A stretch of 64,000 nucleotides of DNA, taken from an uncultured Bacteroidales bacterium. Lineage in GTDB: Bacteria > Bacteroidota > Bacteroidia > Bacteroidales > P3. Location: contig ONFR01000001.1 of assembly GCA_900317125.1 (NCBI GenBank), positions 1 through 64,000 on the forward strand, in the 5' to 3' direction. The notes under the pieces were generated by a model, which was given only the letters and a program-made list of their open reading frames with translations, did not search any database and was not told the DNA's origin. Both the position numbers and the translations under genes were made by a program. Shown here piece by piece: positions 26,212 through 35,742 of the stretch; the first letter of the stretch is position 1; every line of letters starts with the position of its first letter.

Positions 26212-28380
26212 TTAGCGGGCGGTCTCGAGGGCTTTTTGCATGGCTCGGATTTGGTCGCGATATTTGGCAGCGGACATGAAGTCCATTTCTTTGGCGGCTA
26301 TCTGCATCTTGCGTTGGGCTTCTCGAATCTCTTTGCGCAGTTGAGCTTGGGTCTTGTTGCACCACTGCAGGTCGTCTTCCTGTGCAGTATTCGAGGTCTC
26401 CTCGGCGGCAAACGGTACGGGTGTGTCGGGCAAGGGCTGCTGTTGTGTGCGGGAGGTTCGTTGCTGATGGCTTCCACCGTGGGCCGGGGTGTTAAGTGCG
26501 TATGGCGAGGCAGCGATGTTGGGGATATTGGGGCCTTCAGGTGCCTTCTCTTCGTAATGCTCTTCGGCGGCACGCTCGATGACGCTGGTGGTGCCGATGA
26601 TGGCTTCGGTGTTCTTCACAATCTGGCGGGGCACGATGCCATGTTCCAAGTTGTATCGTATCTGTTTCTCACGGTGACGGTTGGTCTCGTCTATGGCACG
26701 TTGCATGCTTCCGGTAATCGTGTCGCCGTAGAGGATGGCCTTGCTGTGAACATTGCGGGCGGCACGGCCGATGGTCTGGATAAGGGCACGGTCACTGCGC
26801 AGGAAGCCCTCCTTGTCGGCATCGAGGATGGCCACAAGTGACACCTCGGGCAGGTCGAGTCCCTCACGCAGCAAGTTGACACCCACAAGCACATCGAACA
26901 CTCCCATGCGCAAGTCACGCATGATTTCCACGCGTTCGAGGGTGTCCACATCGCTATGGATGTATTTACTGCGGATGCCGAGATTGAGGAGGTAGGCGGT
27001 CATCTCCTCGGCCATGCGTTTGGTGAGCGTGGTGACCAGAACGCGCTCGTGTTTGTATACGGTCTTTTCTATCTCGTCCAGTAGGTCGTCCACCTGACTG
27101 ACGGCGGGACGCACTTCCACCACAGGGTCCAGAAGGCCTGTGGGGCGGATAATCTGCTCCACCACCACGCCTTCGGCTTCGCTGAGTTCGTATTTTGCAG
27201 GGGTGGCGCTGATGTAGATGGTCTGTCCGGTGATGGAGTAGAACTCATCGTATGTAAGGGGACGGTTGTCGAGTGCCGAGGGAAGCCGGAATCCGTATTC
27301 GACAAGGGAGGTCTTTCGACTGCGGTCGCCGCCGTACATGGCGCCGATTTGGGGTACAGTCACATGGCTCTCGTCAATCACGAGGAGGAAGTCGTCGGGG
27401 AAATAGTCGATAAGGCAGAACGGGCGGCTACCTTCTGAGCGGCCGTCGAAGTAGCGGGAGTAGTTCTCTATGCCGCTGCAGTAGCCCAGCTCCTGTATCA
27501 TCTCAAGGTCGTAGTTGACCCGCTCCTCAAGCCGTTTGGCCTCGAGGGGTTTGTCGATGGAATAGAAATAGTCGCGGCGTTCAAACATGTCCGACTGTAT
27601 CTGCCGTAAGGCATCGGCCATGTTGTCTTTCGAGGTGAGGAAGTTGCTGGCAGGGTAGATGGTGGCTTCGGTGAAGGTCTCTATCTTGTGGCCGCTGATG
27701 GGGTCGAAGCTCTCTATGCTCTCAATCTCGTCGTCCCAGAAACTGATGCGGAAACAGAAATCGGCAAAGGAGGGGAAGATGTCCACCGTGTCGCCCTTGA
27801 CGCGGAAACGGCCGTTGGTGAACTCTATCTCGTTGCGAACGTATTGCCCGTCCAGCAGTTGCATAAGGAGGTTGTCACGGGTGATGCGCTGGCCTACTTT
27901 GATGCTTACAGTGCCGCGCTTGAACTCATCGGGGTTGCCGATGCCGTAGATGCAGCTCACCGAACTGACCACGATGACGTCGCGCCGTCCGCTGAGCAGG
28001 GCCGAGGAGGCACGCAGGCGGAGTTTGTCGAGGTCGTCGTTGATGGCCAGGTCTTTTTCGATATAAGTGTTGGTGGCGGCAATGTAAGCCTCGGGCTGAT
28101 AGTAGTCGTAGTAGGAGACGAAGTATTCGACAGCGTTGTTGGGGAAGAACTGCTTGAACTCGCCGTAGAGCTGGGCGGCGAGGGTCTTGTTATGGCTGAG
28201 CACCAGCGTGGGACGCTGCAGCTGGGCGATGACGTTGGCCACCGTAAAGGTCTTGCCGCTGCCGGTAACACCTTGCAGCACTTGCGCACGTTGACCGCTG
28301 CGTACACCTTCCACCAGCTGGCGGATGGCTTCGGGCTGGTCGCCCATGGGGGCAAAGTCGGATTTTAATTCAAAGTCCAT
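26212..28380 (-). CDS. uvrB: Excinuclease ABC subunit B
   Basis: A 722-residue UvrB, somewhat longer than usual because of a low-complexity insert (about 615-670, with runs of Gln, Thr and Pro) before the C-terminal UVR motif ([20 protein letters not shown]). Walker A is GVTGSGKT (37-44). The damage-probing hairpin [21 protein letters not shown], the DESHV box and TIGRAARN motif are present. UvrB verifies damage for nucleotide excision repair with UvrA and UvrC, which are elsewhere. The start overlaps the end of the upstream FAD-protein gene by 11 bases, so they are co-transcribed. Confidence 0.96.
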   Translation of the reverse strand: MDFELKSDFAPMGDQPEAIRQLVEGVRSGQRAQVLQGVTGSGKTFTVANVIAQLQRPTLVLSHNKTLAAQLYGEFKQFFPNNAVEYFVSYYDYYQPEAYIAATNTYIEKDLAINDDLDKLRLRASSALLSGRRDVIVVSSVSCIYGIGNPDEFKRGTVSIKVGQRITRDNLLMQLLDGQYVRNEIEFTNGRFRVKGDTVDIFPSFADFCFRISFWDDEIESIESFDPISGHKIETFTEATIYPASNFLTSKDNMADALRQIQSDMFERRDYFYSIDKPLEAKRLEERVNYDLEMIQELGYCSGIENYSRYFDGRSEGSRPFCLIDYFPDDFLLVIDESHVTVPQIGAMYGGDRSRKTSLVEYGFRLPSALDNRPLTYDEFYSITGQTIYISATPAKYELSEAEGVVVEQIIRPTGLLDPVVEVRPAVSQVDDLLDEIEKTVYKHERVLVTTLTKRMAEEMTAYLLNLGIRSKYIHSDVDTLERVEIMRDLRMGVFDVLVGVNLLREGLDLPEVSLVAILDADKEGFLRSDRALIQTIGRAARNVHSKAILYGDTITGSMQRAIDETNRHREKQIRYNLEHGIVPRQIVKNTEAIIGTTSVIERAAEEHYEEKAPEGPNIPNIAASPYALNTPAHGGSHQQRTSRTQQQPLPDTPVPFAAEETSNTAQEDDLQWCNKTQAQLRKEIREAQRKMQIAAKEMDFMSAAKYRDQIRAMQKALETAR

Positions 28381-29947
28381 GATTGGGGAGTGGGATTAGT
28401 GGTTGTAGTGCATTGATGGCGTTGATGCCGTCGAGGGCCGAAGAGACGATACCGCCTGCATATCCAGCCCCTTCGCCGCAGGGATAAAGACGGCGCAGTT
28501 GTGGATGCTGCATGGTCTCGTCGCGCGGGATGCGTACCGGCGACGAGGTACGGCTTTCCACTGCCAGCACACTCGCCTGCGCAGTGTAGAATCCGTGCAT
28601 CTTGCGGTCGAACAGCTGTAGTCCTTGCTGTAGGCAGCGGACCACGAAAGGCGGCAGCAACTGGTGTATCGGGCAGTCCACCGTGGGACCGAGGTAGTTG
28701 CTCTTGTTGTTGCGCTGACTGGGGCGGCTTTGACAGAAGTCGGTGAGCCGTTGGATGGGGGCCGAAATCGTGTTGCCGGCTGCTTGATAGACGGCTTGCT
28801 CCACCTCCTGCTGGAAACGGAGCAATGCCAGTGCTCCCTCGTTGGCATATTGGGGTACATCCTCAAGCCCCACGGTGACGGCGATGCCGCTGTTGGCATA
28901 GGGCGAGTTGCGTTTCGAGTTGCTCATGCCGTTTACCACCTGCTGCCCTTCTGCGGTGGCGGCAGGCACAATCACCCCTCCCGGACACATGCAGAACGAG
29001 AACACCCCGTGGCCTTCTACCTGTGTGGTGAGGCTATAGGCCGCCGGAGGCAGGAAACGAATGGCTGGCGAACGGTGGTATTGTATCTCGTTAATGAGGC
29101 TTTGCGGGTGTTCCACCCTCACGCCGAGGGCAAACGGTTTGGCCTCCAGCATCCATCCCTGGTCGGCAAACAGACGGTATATGTCGCGGGCCGAGTGGCC
29201 GGTGGCAAGGATTACCGCGTTGCCGCTGTATATGTTGTCGGCCGTGTCCCGCACACCTTTTACAATTAATTGCGCTCCTTCGCGTTTCACAATCAGGTCT
29301 GACACACAGGTGGAGAAATGGTATTCGCCCCCGTGGTCTTCGATGGTGCGACGCATGTTGGCGATGATACCGCTCAGCTTGTCCGTACCGATATGGGCGT
29401 GGGCGTCGATGGCTATAGCGGGGTCGGCACCGTGTTCAATAAAGCGTTGCAGCACATAGTCGATATTTCCACGCTTGGTGCTGCGCGTGTACAGCTTCCC
29501 GTCGGAGTAGGTACCCGCTCCCCCTTCGCCGAAGCACCAGTTGCTCTCAGGGTTCACCTGTCGCGTCCGTCCTAACTGGGCGATATCAAGTCGGCGTTGC
29601 TCCACCGGCTGCCCCCGTTCTATGATGATGGGTTTCAGCCCCACCTCAAGGGCACGCAAGGCGGCAAAAAGTCCCGCCGGACCGGCACCCACTATGATGA
29701 CCGCCGCTTTCGTGTGGCAGTCTTGGTAGTGGCCGCGATAGTCGCGTGGGGTGTAGTCCTCGTTGCAATACACCTCCACGGTGGTGTGGTAGCGGATACC
29801 GCGTCGCGAGTCGAGACTGCGTCGCAGCACTTCCACATGCTTTACATCGCCGGTCTGCAGGCCTGCTTTGCGGGCCACAGCCTGCAGCATCATGGCAGGA
29901 GTGAAGTATTCCTCGGGGCTGAGGTCGATGTCGAGTGTCTTTCTCAT
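28370..29947 (-). CDS. NAD(FAD)-dependent dehydrogenase, HI0933/BaiN-like flavoprotein
   Basis: A 525-residue flavoprotein. A small N-terminal domain (1-80) precedes the Rossmann FAD site [17 protein letters not shown] (GAGPAG at 87-92), then [38 protein letters not shown] and the C-terminal [17 protein letters not shown]. These are the marks of the uncharacterised 'FAD-dependent dehydrogenase' family COG2509. The substrate is unknown. It overlaps the PorT-like gene by 4 bases upstream and uvrB by 11 bases downstream. Confidence 0.9.
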   Translation of the reverse strand: MRKTLDIDLSPEEYFTPAMMLQAVARKAGLQTGDVKHVEVLRRSLDSRRGIRYHTTVEVYCNEDYTPRDYRGHYQDCHTKAAVIIVGAGPAGLFAALRALEVGLKPIIIERGQPVEQRRLDIAQLGRTRQVNPESNWCFGEGGAGTYSDGKLYTRSTKRGNIDYVLQRFIEHGADPAIAIDAHAHIGTDKLSGIIANMRRTIEDHGGEYHFSTCVSDLIVKREGAQLIVKGVRDTADNIYSGNAVILATGHSARDIYRLFADQGWMLEAKPFALGVRVEHPQSLINEIQYHRSPAIRFLPPAAYSLTTQVEGHGVFSFCMCPGGVIVPAATAEGQQVVNGMSNSKRNSPYANSGIAVTVGLEDVPQYANEGALALLRFQQEVEQAVYQAAGNTISAPIQRLTDFCQSRPSQRNNKSNYLGPTVDCPIHQLLPPFVVRCLQQGLQLFDRKMHGFYTAQASVLAVESRTSSPVRIPRDETMQHPQLRRLYPCGEGAGYAGGIVSSALDGINAINALQPLIPLPNHGL

Positions 29948-30669
29948 AAGCCCCCCTCGAAAGTGAACGAGAGCATAAAGGTGCGCGACAATAGGCTGTT
30001 TGTCGACTGGGTATAGTAGTCGTCGTCCATCACCTTCAGGTCTATCAATCCGAAAGCCATCTTGAGCTCAATGGCAAACTTCACATAGCGCAGGAAGAAA
30101 TCAAACCCGACGCCTGCCGTGTACCGTAGGTCTATCGCGTTCAGTCTGATAATGCTCTCGTCGTTGTTATTCTTGTTTTTCCGCAGCGAAGCGAAGTCGA
30201 ACCCCCAGCTGGCTCCGGCAGTCAGGTAGGGACGGAAGTTGGTGTACCGCTTGGCACGGAACTTCAGCTCTATGGGGATTTCTCCGTAAACCGACTCCAC
30301 GGTGCGCCGCAAGTCGTATTTCCAGTGGGTGGATGTGTAGGCCTCCGACCAGCTGTAGGCCATATCCCTGCTTATCAGTGTTATGCCGGGCAGGAGGCGG
30401 AGGTTGAGATTGTCGTTCAGACGCAAGTCGCCAATCACGTTGATGTGAAATCCGGGGCTGTAATACGATGTCACGCCCTGTATGGTCTGTCTCAGCGTGT
30501 CGTTTTCCGAGAAGCGAAGGTCAAATTTCGACTGGGTATAGCCCACCTGTATACCCCAGTGCAGCAACCTGTTGTCAAACGACCCCAGAAATGCAGCCCG
30601 CGTCTGCCCCTGCATCGCGCAAGGCAGGCACAGCATCACTAACGCATACAAAAGAATCTTCCTTCTCAA
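29944..30669 (-). CDS. porT: PorT-like outer-membrane barrel protein (type IX secretion)
   Basis: A 241-residue barrel with signal peptide ending CAMQGQ. It has a HWGIQVGYTQSKFDLRF start, strands such as RLLPGITLISRDMAYSW and IPIELKFRAKRYTNFRPYLTAGASWGFDF, and an aromatic end (LSFTFEGGL). Length, the GASWGFDF segment and the conserved early His/Gly strand agree with PorT of the type IX secretion system, though generic 'porin family' proteins look similar. Other T9SS genes are not in this window. It is co-transcribed with the FAD protein (4-base overlap). Confidence 0.6.
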   Translation of the reverse strand: MRRKILLYALVMLCLPCAMQGQTRAAFLGSFDNRLLHWGIQVGYTQSKFDLRFSENDTLRQTIQGVTSYYSPGFHINVIGDLRLNDNLNLRLLPGITLISRDMAYSWSEAYTSTHWKYDLRRTVESVYGEIPIELKFRAKRYTNFRPYLTAGASWGFDFASLRKNKNNNDESIIRLNAIDLRYTAGVGFDFFLRYVKFAIELKMAFGLIDLKVMDDDYYTQSTNSLLSRTFMLSFTFEGGL

Positions 30670-30701
30670 GGCACTCGTATTAGGTTGTCAATTCACTTGT
30701 T

Positions 30702-31730
30702 TCAATTCTCCGACATCTCACCCCTCAGCGACACGCCCAGGCACTTGCGCACGTGGTCGAGGTCGTCGGGGTAAGTCCCCAGCAGGTACATCATCTTGGT
30801 CACGGCAGCCTCCAGCGTGATGTCTTTGCCGCCGATGATGCCGATGCGGTTCATCTCGCAGCTGGCTTCGTACTGGCACATCACCACCGAGCCCGCCTTG
30901 CACTGTGTCACGTTCAACACAATCACGCCGCGCTGCAGTGCATCCTCCATCGCCTCGATAAACCACGGCTCGGTAGGAGCGTTGCCGCTGCCGAAGGTCT
31001 CCACAATCACGCCGTGCAACCCTTCGGCACCCAGTATGGCTTTCACCACCTCCGGGGTGATGCCCGGGAAGAGCTTCAGCACTGCAATGTTGCGGTCGAA
31101 CCGTTTTCTCACCTCCAGCGGTTTCTCCCCCTTGGGAAGGAACAGGTGGGGTTTGAAACTGAAGTTGATGCCTGCTTTGGCCAGCGATGGGTAATTGAAA
31201 CTCATGAATGCGTCGAAATTCTCTGCGCTCACCTTGGTACTGCGGTTGCCACGATACAAGTGGTTTTCGAAGAACAGGCACACCTCGGGGATGAACGCCT
31301 CGCGGCACGAGGCCAGTTCAAGGGCACAGATGATGTTCTCGCGCCCGTCGGTACGCAGCACGCCCATTGGCAGCTGGCTGCCTGTCAGGATAATCGGCTT
31401 CGACAGATTCTTGAACATGAAGCTCAACGCCGATGCCGTATAGGCCATTGTGTCCGTGCCGTGCAGCACCACAAAGCCGTCATAGTCGTCGTACCGCTTC
31501 TCAATAATCTCTGCTATGTCCACCCAGAAATCGGGTTTCATGTTCGACGAGTCGATGATGCGTTCCATCTGATAAGTGTCGACGGTATAGGGGCATTTGC
31601 GCAGTTCGGGGAGCAAATCATAGATGTGTTCCATCGGGAAAGGCCTCAGCGAGCCCCTCTCGTCCTGCACCATGCCGATGGTGCCACCGGTGTAAACTAT
31701 TAATACTCTGTTCTTCATAGTACCTTCCAT
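30702..31730 (-). CDS. ansA: Type I (cytoplasmic) L-asparaginase
   Basis: A 342-residue asparaginase/glutaminase. The first catalytic motif is VYTGGTIGM (catalytic Thr) and the second GFVVLHGTDTMAYTASAL (Thr-Asp pair plus Lys in the following NLSKPIILTGSQLP). There is no signal peptide, so it is the cytoplasmic type. It hydrolyses asparagine to aspartate and ammonia. A second in-frame Met four codons in (MKNRVLIVYTGG) may be the real start. Gap to the PorT-like gene is 32 bases, and 34 bases to the thioesterase gene upstream. Confidence 0.93.
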   Translation of the reverse strand: MEGTMKNRVLIVYTGGTIGMVQDERGSLRPFPMEHIYDLLPELRKCPYTVDTYQMERIIDSSNMKPDFWVDIAEIIEKRYDDYDGFVVLHGTDTMAYTASALSFMFKNLSKPIILTGSQLPMGVLRTDGRENIICALELASCREAFIPEVCLFFENHLYRGNRSTKVSAENFDAFMSFNYPSLAKAGINFSFKPHLFLPKGEKPLEVRKRFDRNIAVLKLFPGITPEVVKAILGAEGLHGVIVETFGSGNAPTEPWFIEAMEDALQRGVIVLNVTQCKAGSVVMCQYEASCEMNRIGIIGGKDITLEAAVTKMMYLLGTYPDDLDHVRKCLGVSLRGEMSEN

Positions 31731-31764
31731 TATTTCTTGGCACGCGCCGCGAAATCAGTTGCCC

Positions 31765-32178
31765 TCATTCTTGCGGCTGCCCGCTTTGTTCATAACGCAG
31801 AATCTTTTCTTTTATTGTGTCAGGAATTATCGCTCCACGGTGTGTGCTGCGGCTGTATCCCGCCATCACGGTGCGGCAGCTGGCATAAGCCTCTCCGGTG
31901 GTGTCGTCTACCACCTGCTGGCGCACGGCCAGACTTTTGTTGCCGAAGTGGTCCACCGAGGTGGTCACATGCACGTGGTCGTGATACCGTATCTGCTTGT
32001 GGAAGTCCACCTCTACACGCACCACCATCACCGTGAACTCTCCCTCTTCGGGCGGCAGCCCTATGGCGGTGAAATACTCCGATTTCCCCAAGTCGAAAAA
32101 CTCCATGATGACGGCATTGTTCACGTGCCCCATCTGGTCGATGTCGTTAAAGCGTAATTGAATAGGTGTGATATGCAT
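31765..32178 (-). CDS. Hotdog-fold acyl-CoA thioesterase (YbgC/FcbC type)
   Basis: A 137-residue single hotdog domain. LRFNDIDQMGHVNNAVIMEFFDLGKSEYF carries the active-site Asp and the GHVNN signature, and EVDFHKQIRYHDHVHV is the second strand set. The family hydrolyses acyl-CoA thioesters; the substrate here is unknown. It sits between the histidine kinase gene and asparaginase on one strand with short gaps. Confidence 0.88.
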   Translation of the reverse strand: MHITPIQLRFNDIDQMGHVNNAVIMEFFDLGKSEYFTAIGLPPEEGEFTVMVVRVEVDFHKQIRYHDHVHVTTSVDHFGNKSLAVRQQVVDDTTGEAYASCRTVMAGYSRSTHRGAIIPDTIKEKILRYEQSGQPQE

Positions 32179-32217
32179 ATACTGTTGTTGTTTTGTTTAC
32201 ACGTTGTTGCCATAAGG

Positions 32218-33084
32218 CTATTCCGCCGCCCGTCGGCGCAGTGAGAAGAAGAACTCGAGCCCTCCGCCGTCGCGGTTCTTTACATAGATGTCGCCACCGT
32301 GGAACAGCACGGCATGCTTCACTATCGACAACCCCAGTCCGGTGCCGCCGTTCTTGCGGCTTCGTCCCTCCTCGATGCGTACAAACCGGTCAAACAGTCG
32401 TGGCAGGAACTCGTTCTGCACGCCGCGTCCGGTGTCGTAGAGACGGAGGTAATAGTGTGTCCCGTCGCTGGGCTTGTAGCTCTCGATGCCCACTTGGCAG
32501 CCGTCGCCGGCATACACGATGGCATTCTCTATCAGGTTGCGGAATATCGAATACACCAGCAGTCCGTTGCCGTCGACGGTCATGCCCTCCTCCAGCCGGT
32601 TCTCGATGGTGATACTGTGTTTCTCGGCTTCCAGTCTCAACTCCTTGATTGCCTCCTCGGCCTGTTCGCACAGGTCTATCTTCTCGCGGGTGAAGAGGTC
32701 ATTGCCCTCCTCCAGTTTGTTGATTAAGGCTACGTCGTTTATCAGGTCCGACAGCCTGAGCGTCTGGCTGTAGCATCGCTCCATGAAGTGGCGGCGCTGT
32801 TCCTCGCTCACCGGTCTGTCGCCCAGAAGTATCTCCAGGTATCCCCTTATCGAGCTCACGGGGGTCTTCAACTCGTGTGCGATGTTGTTGGTCATCTCCT
32901 GCTTCAGCCGGCGGTTGCGCTCCTGTTCGGCGGCAAACTGCCGTTCGCGCACCTCCGCCTCCTCGCGCAGTTGCTGTTCGGCCTTCACCCGCTTCCTCAG
33001 CCTTGCCCACATCCATGCAACTGTGGCCAGTGCCGCTGCCAGCAGCACCGTCGTGATAGTGAAAAGCGAAACGTCAATATTCAT
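32218..33084 (-). CDS. Sensor histidine kinase
   Basis: A 288-residue kinase with one N-terminal membrane helix (about 5-26) and almost no extracellular part, then a coiled linker and dimerisation domain with the phospho-acceptor in NNIAHELKTPVSS (His70). The ATPase has N box NLIENAIVYAG, G1 DTGRGV, F-like PRLFDRFVRI and G2 GGTGLGLSIVKH. It is shorter than PhoR-type kinases because it lacks a periplasmic sensor and HAMP domain, so the signal may be sensed in the membrane or cytoplasm. Its partner is encoded 71 bases upstream. Confidence 0.93.
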   Translation of the reverse strand: MNIDVSLFTITTVLLAAALATVAWMWARLRKRVKAEQQLREEAEVRERQFAAEQERNRRLKQEMTNNIAHELKTPVSSIRGYLEILLGDRPVSEEQRRHFMERCYSQTLRLSDLINDVALINKLEEGNDLFTREKIDLCEQAEEAIKELRLEAEKHSITIENRLEEGMTVDGNGLLVYSIFRNLIENAIVYAGDGCQVGIESYKPSDGTHYYLRLYDTGRGVQNEFLPRLFDRFVRIEEGRSRKNGGTGLGLSIVKHAVLFHGGDIYVKNRDGGGLEFFFSLRRRAAE

Positions 33085-33155
33085 AGTCCTGTCGTTGTCT
33101 TGTCGGGTTTTGGGGGAGGAATGTCAGCCGCAGCGTCGTCGCCCCCTGTGCGGTG

Positions 33156-33860
33156 CTAGGCCTGCATGGTGTAGCCGAACCCCGTGCGGTTCACAATACG
33201 GCGCCCCTCGCTGCCCAGTTTTTTCCTCAGCCTTGCAATGTGGACGTCCACGCTCCGGTCATTTACCAGGGCGTTCTCAGGCCATACTCGGGTCATAATC
33301 TCCTCGCGGGTGAAATAAATGTTCGGGTTTTCAGCCATGAGGCATAGTATACCATATTCACGCCTTGTCAGCTCCACACCGCGTCCTGCCGCGGTGACGC
33401 TCTGTCTGCCGGGGTCTATCACTACGCCCCCGCAGCATATCTTGCCGTCGTCCTGTGCCGCCGGGGTGGCGGACTTGGCTGCCGGTGCGGCTGTCCGTTT
33501 CAGTACGGCCCGTACCCGTGCCAGCACGGTGTCGAACGAGAAGGGTTTGGTGATGTAGTCGTCGGCGCCGCATTCAAACCCCTTCAGCTGGTCGTCGTGG
33601 CTGTCGCGGGCGGTGAGGAAAATCACCGGCGTGTTGTCGCCTGCGGCACGCAGCCTGCTGGCCAGCTCGAATCCCGACATCTTGTCCATCATCACATCCA
33701 GCAGTATCAGGTCAAACTGCGGCTCTGTAGGTTCCGTCAGCAGCGCCAGTACCCCTTCGGCATCGCCGCAGGTGGTCACCTCGTAGCCCTCGCTTTCAAG
33801 GTCGAAACGCAGAATGTCGCACAAATCCTGCTCGTCGTCAACAACCAATACTTTTGTCAT
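33156..33860 (-). CDS. OmpR/PhoB-family response regulator
   Basis: About 234 residues. The receiver domain starts MTKVLVVDDEQDL and has acidic Asp8/Asp9, phospho-acceptor Asp55 (LILLDVMM), Thr in FLTAR and Lys in YITKPF. A linker rich in Ala leads to a winged-helix DNA-binding domain (about 140-234, TRVWPENALVNDRSVDVHIARLRKKLG). I reject a start 49 codons upstream because that stretch runs through the terminator next to tRNA-Phe. It is the partner of the kinase immediately downstream. Confidence 0.94.
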   Translation of the reverse strand: MTKVLVVDDEQDLCDILRFDLESEGYEVTTCGDAEGVLALLTEPTEPQFDLILLDVMMDKMSGFELASRLRAAGDNTPVIFLTARDSHDDQLKGFECGADDYITKPFSFDTVLARVRAVLKRTAAPAAKSATPAAQDDGKICCGGVVIDPGRQSVTAAGRGVELTRREYGILCLMAENPNIYFTREEIMTRVWPENALVNDRSVDVHIARLRKKLGSEGRRIVNRTGFGYTMQA

Positions 33861-33933
33861 AGCTACTGATACAATTATTCCCAACCTTTCTGCCGCCGCC
33901 TCCCGCATGGCGGGGACGGGGCGTGCATTAAAA

Positions 33934-33965
33934 CAAAAAAGGAGGCACATCTCTGAGCCTCCTTT
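33934..33965 (-). terminator. Terminator after tRNA-Phe
   Basis: On the minus strand AAAGGAGGC, a 10-base loop, GCCTCCTTT then a T run. It separates tRNA-Phe from the response-regulator gene. Confidence 0.85.
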
Positions 33966-33977
33966 GCGTTCTTGTTG

Positions 33978-34050
<73 letters not shown>

Positions 34051-34090
34051 ATCATTTCAATAGTCTTTTCAACTCTCTTGAAATCGGATG

Positions 34091-34121
34091 CAAAGATACA
34101 CCCTTTTTTCCGTTTGGCAAA
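34091..34121 (-). promoter_or_regulatory. Promoter of tRNA-Phe
   Basis: On the minus strand TTTG (34121-34118), 19 bases, TATCTTTG (34098-34091): an exact consensus, about 40 bases before the tRNA. Confidence 0.8.
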
Positions 34122-34217
34122 ATTTTTTTTTAAAAAAATGCGCAATACATTGTGTCTTAGGCTGATTTTTTTTCGTTGCAGGGCCATTGAGACCTTGCAA
34201 AACAGCCCTCACAGAGC

Positions 34218-34886
34218 CTATTTTTCGTCATTTTCGCCTGTTTCCGACACCTCTTTTTCGTCGTTTTTCTTCTTTTTGAAGTTCTGCACCAGCTGGTCGA
34301 TGATCAGCCAGAAGCAGCCCACGGTAATGGCCGAGTCGGCTATGTTGAAGATGGCACTGAAGAAGAGGATGTGCTGCCCGCCCCATATCGGGAAGCCGGC
34401 CGGCAGCGTGGTGTCAATCATCGGGGCGAAGAACATGTCCACCACACGCCCCTGCAGCAGGGGGGCGTAGCCCTCGGGCGGAAACATCTGGGCCACGGAG
34501 TAAGTGCTCTCGTTGAACAGCACGCCGTAGAAACAACAGTCAATCAAGTTACCCACAGCGCCGGCGGTAATCAGCGCCATGTAGGCGATAAAACCGGTGC
34601 GTGCCCCACGCTTGATCAATAGCGGCAACGCCACCAGCAGGGCAAGCGAAGCCACCAGTCTGAACAGCGTCAGCAGTACCTTGCCTGTCGCGCCGCCGAA
34701 CTTCATTCCGAAGGCAAAGCCCTCGTTCTCGACGAAGTGCAGGACGAACCAGTCGCCTATCAGCGGAATCTCTTCGCCAATATACATGTGGGTCTTGACC
34801 CATATTTTCAATGCCTGGTCGGCAATGAGGATGATGCCTATGATGCACCATATCAGTAGGTGCTGTTTCTTCTGTTTTGTGTCCAT
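34218..34886 (-). CDS. lspA: Lipoprotein signal peptidase (signal peptidase II)
   Basis: A 222-residue four-helix membrane aspartyl protease. Conserved blocks are VENEGFAFGM, GAVGNLIDCCFYG, GRVVDMF (catalytic Asp150) and FNIADSAITVG (catalytic Asp184). A charged Lys/Glu tail follows the last helix, and the loop between the conserved blocks (NESTYSVAQMFPPEGYAPLLQ) is longer than in E. coli, as in other Bacteroidota. It cleaves the signal peptide of lipoproteins such as the many encoded here. It appears to stand alone. Confidence 0.95.
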   Translation of the reverse strand: MDTKQKKQHLLIWCIIGIILIADQALKIWVKTHMYIGEEIPLIGDWFVLHFVENEGFAFGMKFGGATGKVLLTLFRLVASLALLVALPLLIKRGARTGFIAYMALITAGAVGNLIDCCFYGVLFNESTYSVAQMFPPEGYAPLLQGRVVDMFFAPMIDTTLPAGFPIWGGQHILFFSAIFNIADSAITVGCFWLIIDQLVQNFKKKKNDEKEVSETGENDEK

Positions 34887-35020
34887 AATGCTGCAATAAC
34901 TTACATTGTTCTTTTTTATTGTACCCGAAGGCTGCTATAGCCGAAAAAAAACGTCGCTTGCCGCCGCCTTGGGCGAGTTGGGGCCGTTGTCCAGTCTATG
35001 CTTTCGACTGGCAGTAACTC

Positions 35021-35121
35021 CGTTCAATCCTGCATCCTTGTTGCATCGTTATAGGCTCGTTATCCGTCGCTATATGCTGAAAGGATAGGATAACGATGCT
35101 GTAACGATGCTTGATTGAACG
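35021..35121. repeat. Large three-arm inverted repeat
   Basis: CGTTCAATC (35021-35029), GCATCGTTA (35043-35051) and CGTTATCC (35058-35065) are matched in reverse order by GGATAACG (35088-35095), TAACGATGC (35102-35110) and GATTGAACG (35113-35121). The structure lies just beyond the end of the DUF3109 gene, between it and lspA, and could be a folded RNA or a small mobile repeat. Confidence 0.75.
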
Positions 35122-35144
35122 AAGGCAGGGGGGTGCGGCGGGTG

Positions 35145-35717
35145 TCAACGGTCGGCGGCTTGGGCGATGGCCTGCAGCAGCTCGTCGTACCATTCCTGCC
35201 CGAAGCGGCGGATAAGGGGTTCGCGGAGGTATTGGTAGAGGGGTACGCCGCACTCGTTGCCCTTTTTCACGGCACAGCGGCATACGTCCCACTGGTGGTA
35301 GTTGACGGCGGTGAATTCGCCGTACTCGTCCACGCGGATGGGGTAGAGGTGGCAGGAGACGGGTTTGAGGAAGTCGGTCTTGCCGTCGCGGCAGGCCTGC
35401 TCGATGGCGCAGAGGGCGGTGCCGTCGGGAGTCCATGCCACGTAGGCACACTCGCGGTTGTTGACCAGGGGCGTGCAAGGTTCAGCGGCGTTGTCGAGGG
35501 TGGATACGCCTTGCTCGGCAACAACTTGCAGTCCTTCGGGGGTCATATAGGGCTGTACCTGCGGCAGGATGCGCTCCAAGACGGGTATCTCCTCTTCGAG
35601 CAGGGGTGCACCGTAGTCGCCCTCGATGCAGCACTGCCCTTTGCATTGTGCCAGGTCGCAGCAGAAACGGCGTTCGGCGATGTCGTCGGAGACTATGCTT
35701 TCTTTTACTATCAGCAT
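35145..35717 (-). CDS. DUF3109 family cysteine-rich protein
   Basis: A 190-residue cytoplasmic protein with eight or more conserved cysteines: RRFCCDLAQCKGQCCIEGD, then single cysteines in ECAYVAW, GTALCAIEQACRDG, VSCHLYP and WDVCRCAV. This pattern matches the DUF3109 family, relatives of YkgJ-like metal-binding proteins. A metal or iron-sulphur site is likely; the function is unproven. It lies 25 bases downstream of the hydroxyacid dehydrogenase gene. Confidence 0.85.
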   Translation of the reverse strand: MLIVKESIVSDDIAERRFCCDLAQCKGQCCIEGDYGAPLLEEEIPVLERILPQVQPYMTPEGLQVVAEQGVSTLDNAAEPCTPLVNNRECAYVAWTPDGTALCAIEQACRDGKTDFLKPVSCHLYPIRVDEYGEFTAVNYHQWDVCRCAVKKGNECGVPLYQYLREPLIRRFGQEWYDELLQAIAQAADR

Positions 35718-35742
35718 TTTTTTTCTAGTTTTACTAGTTTTT

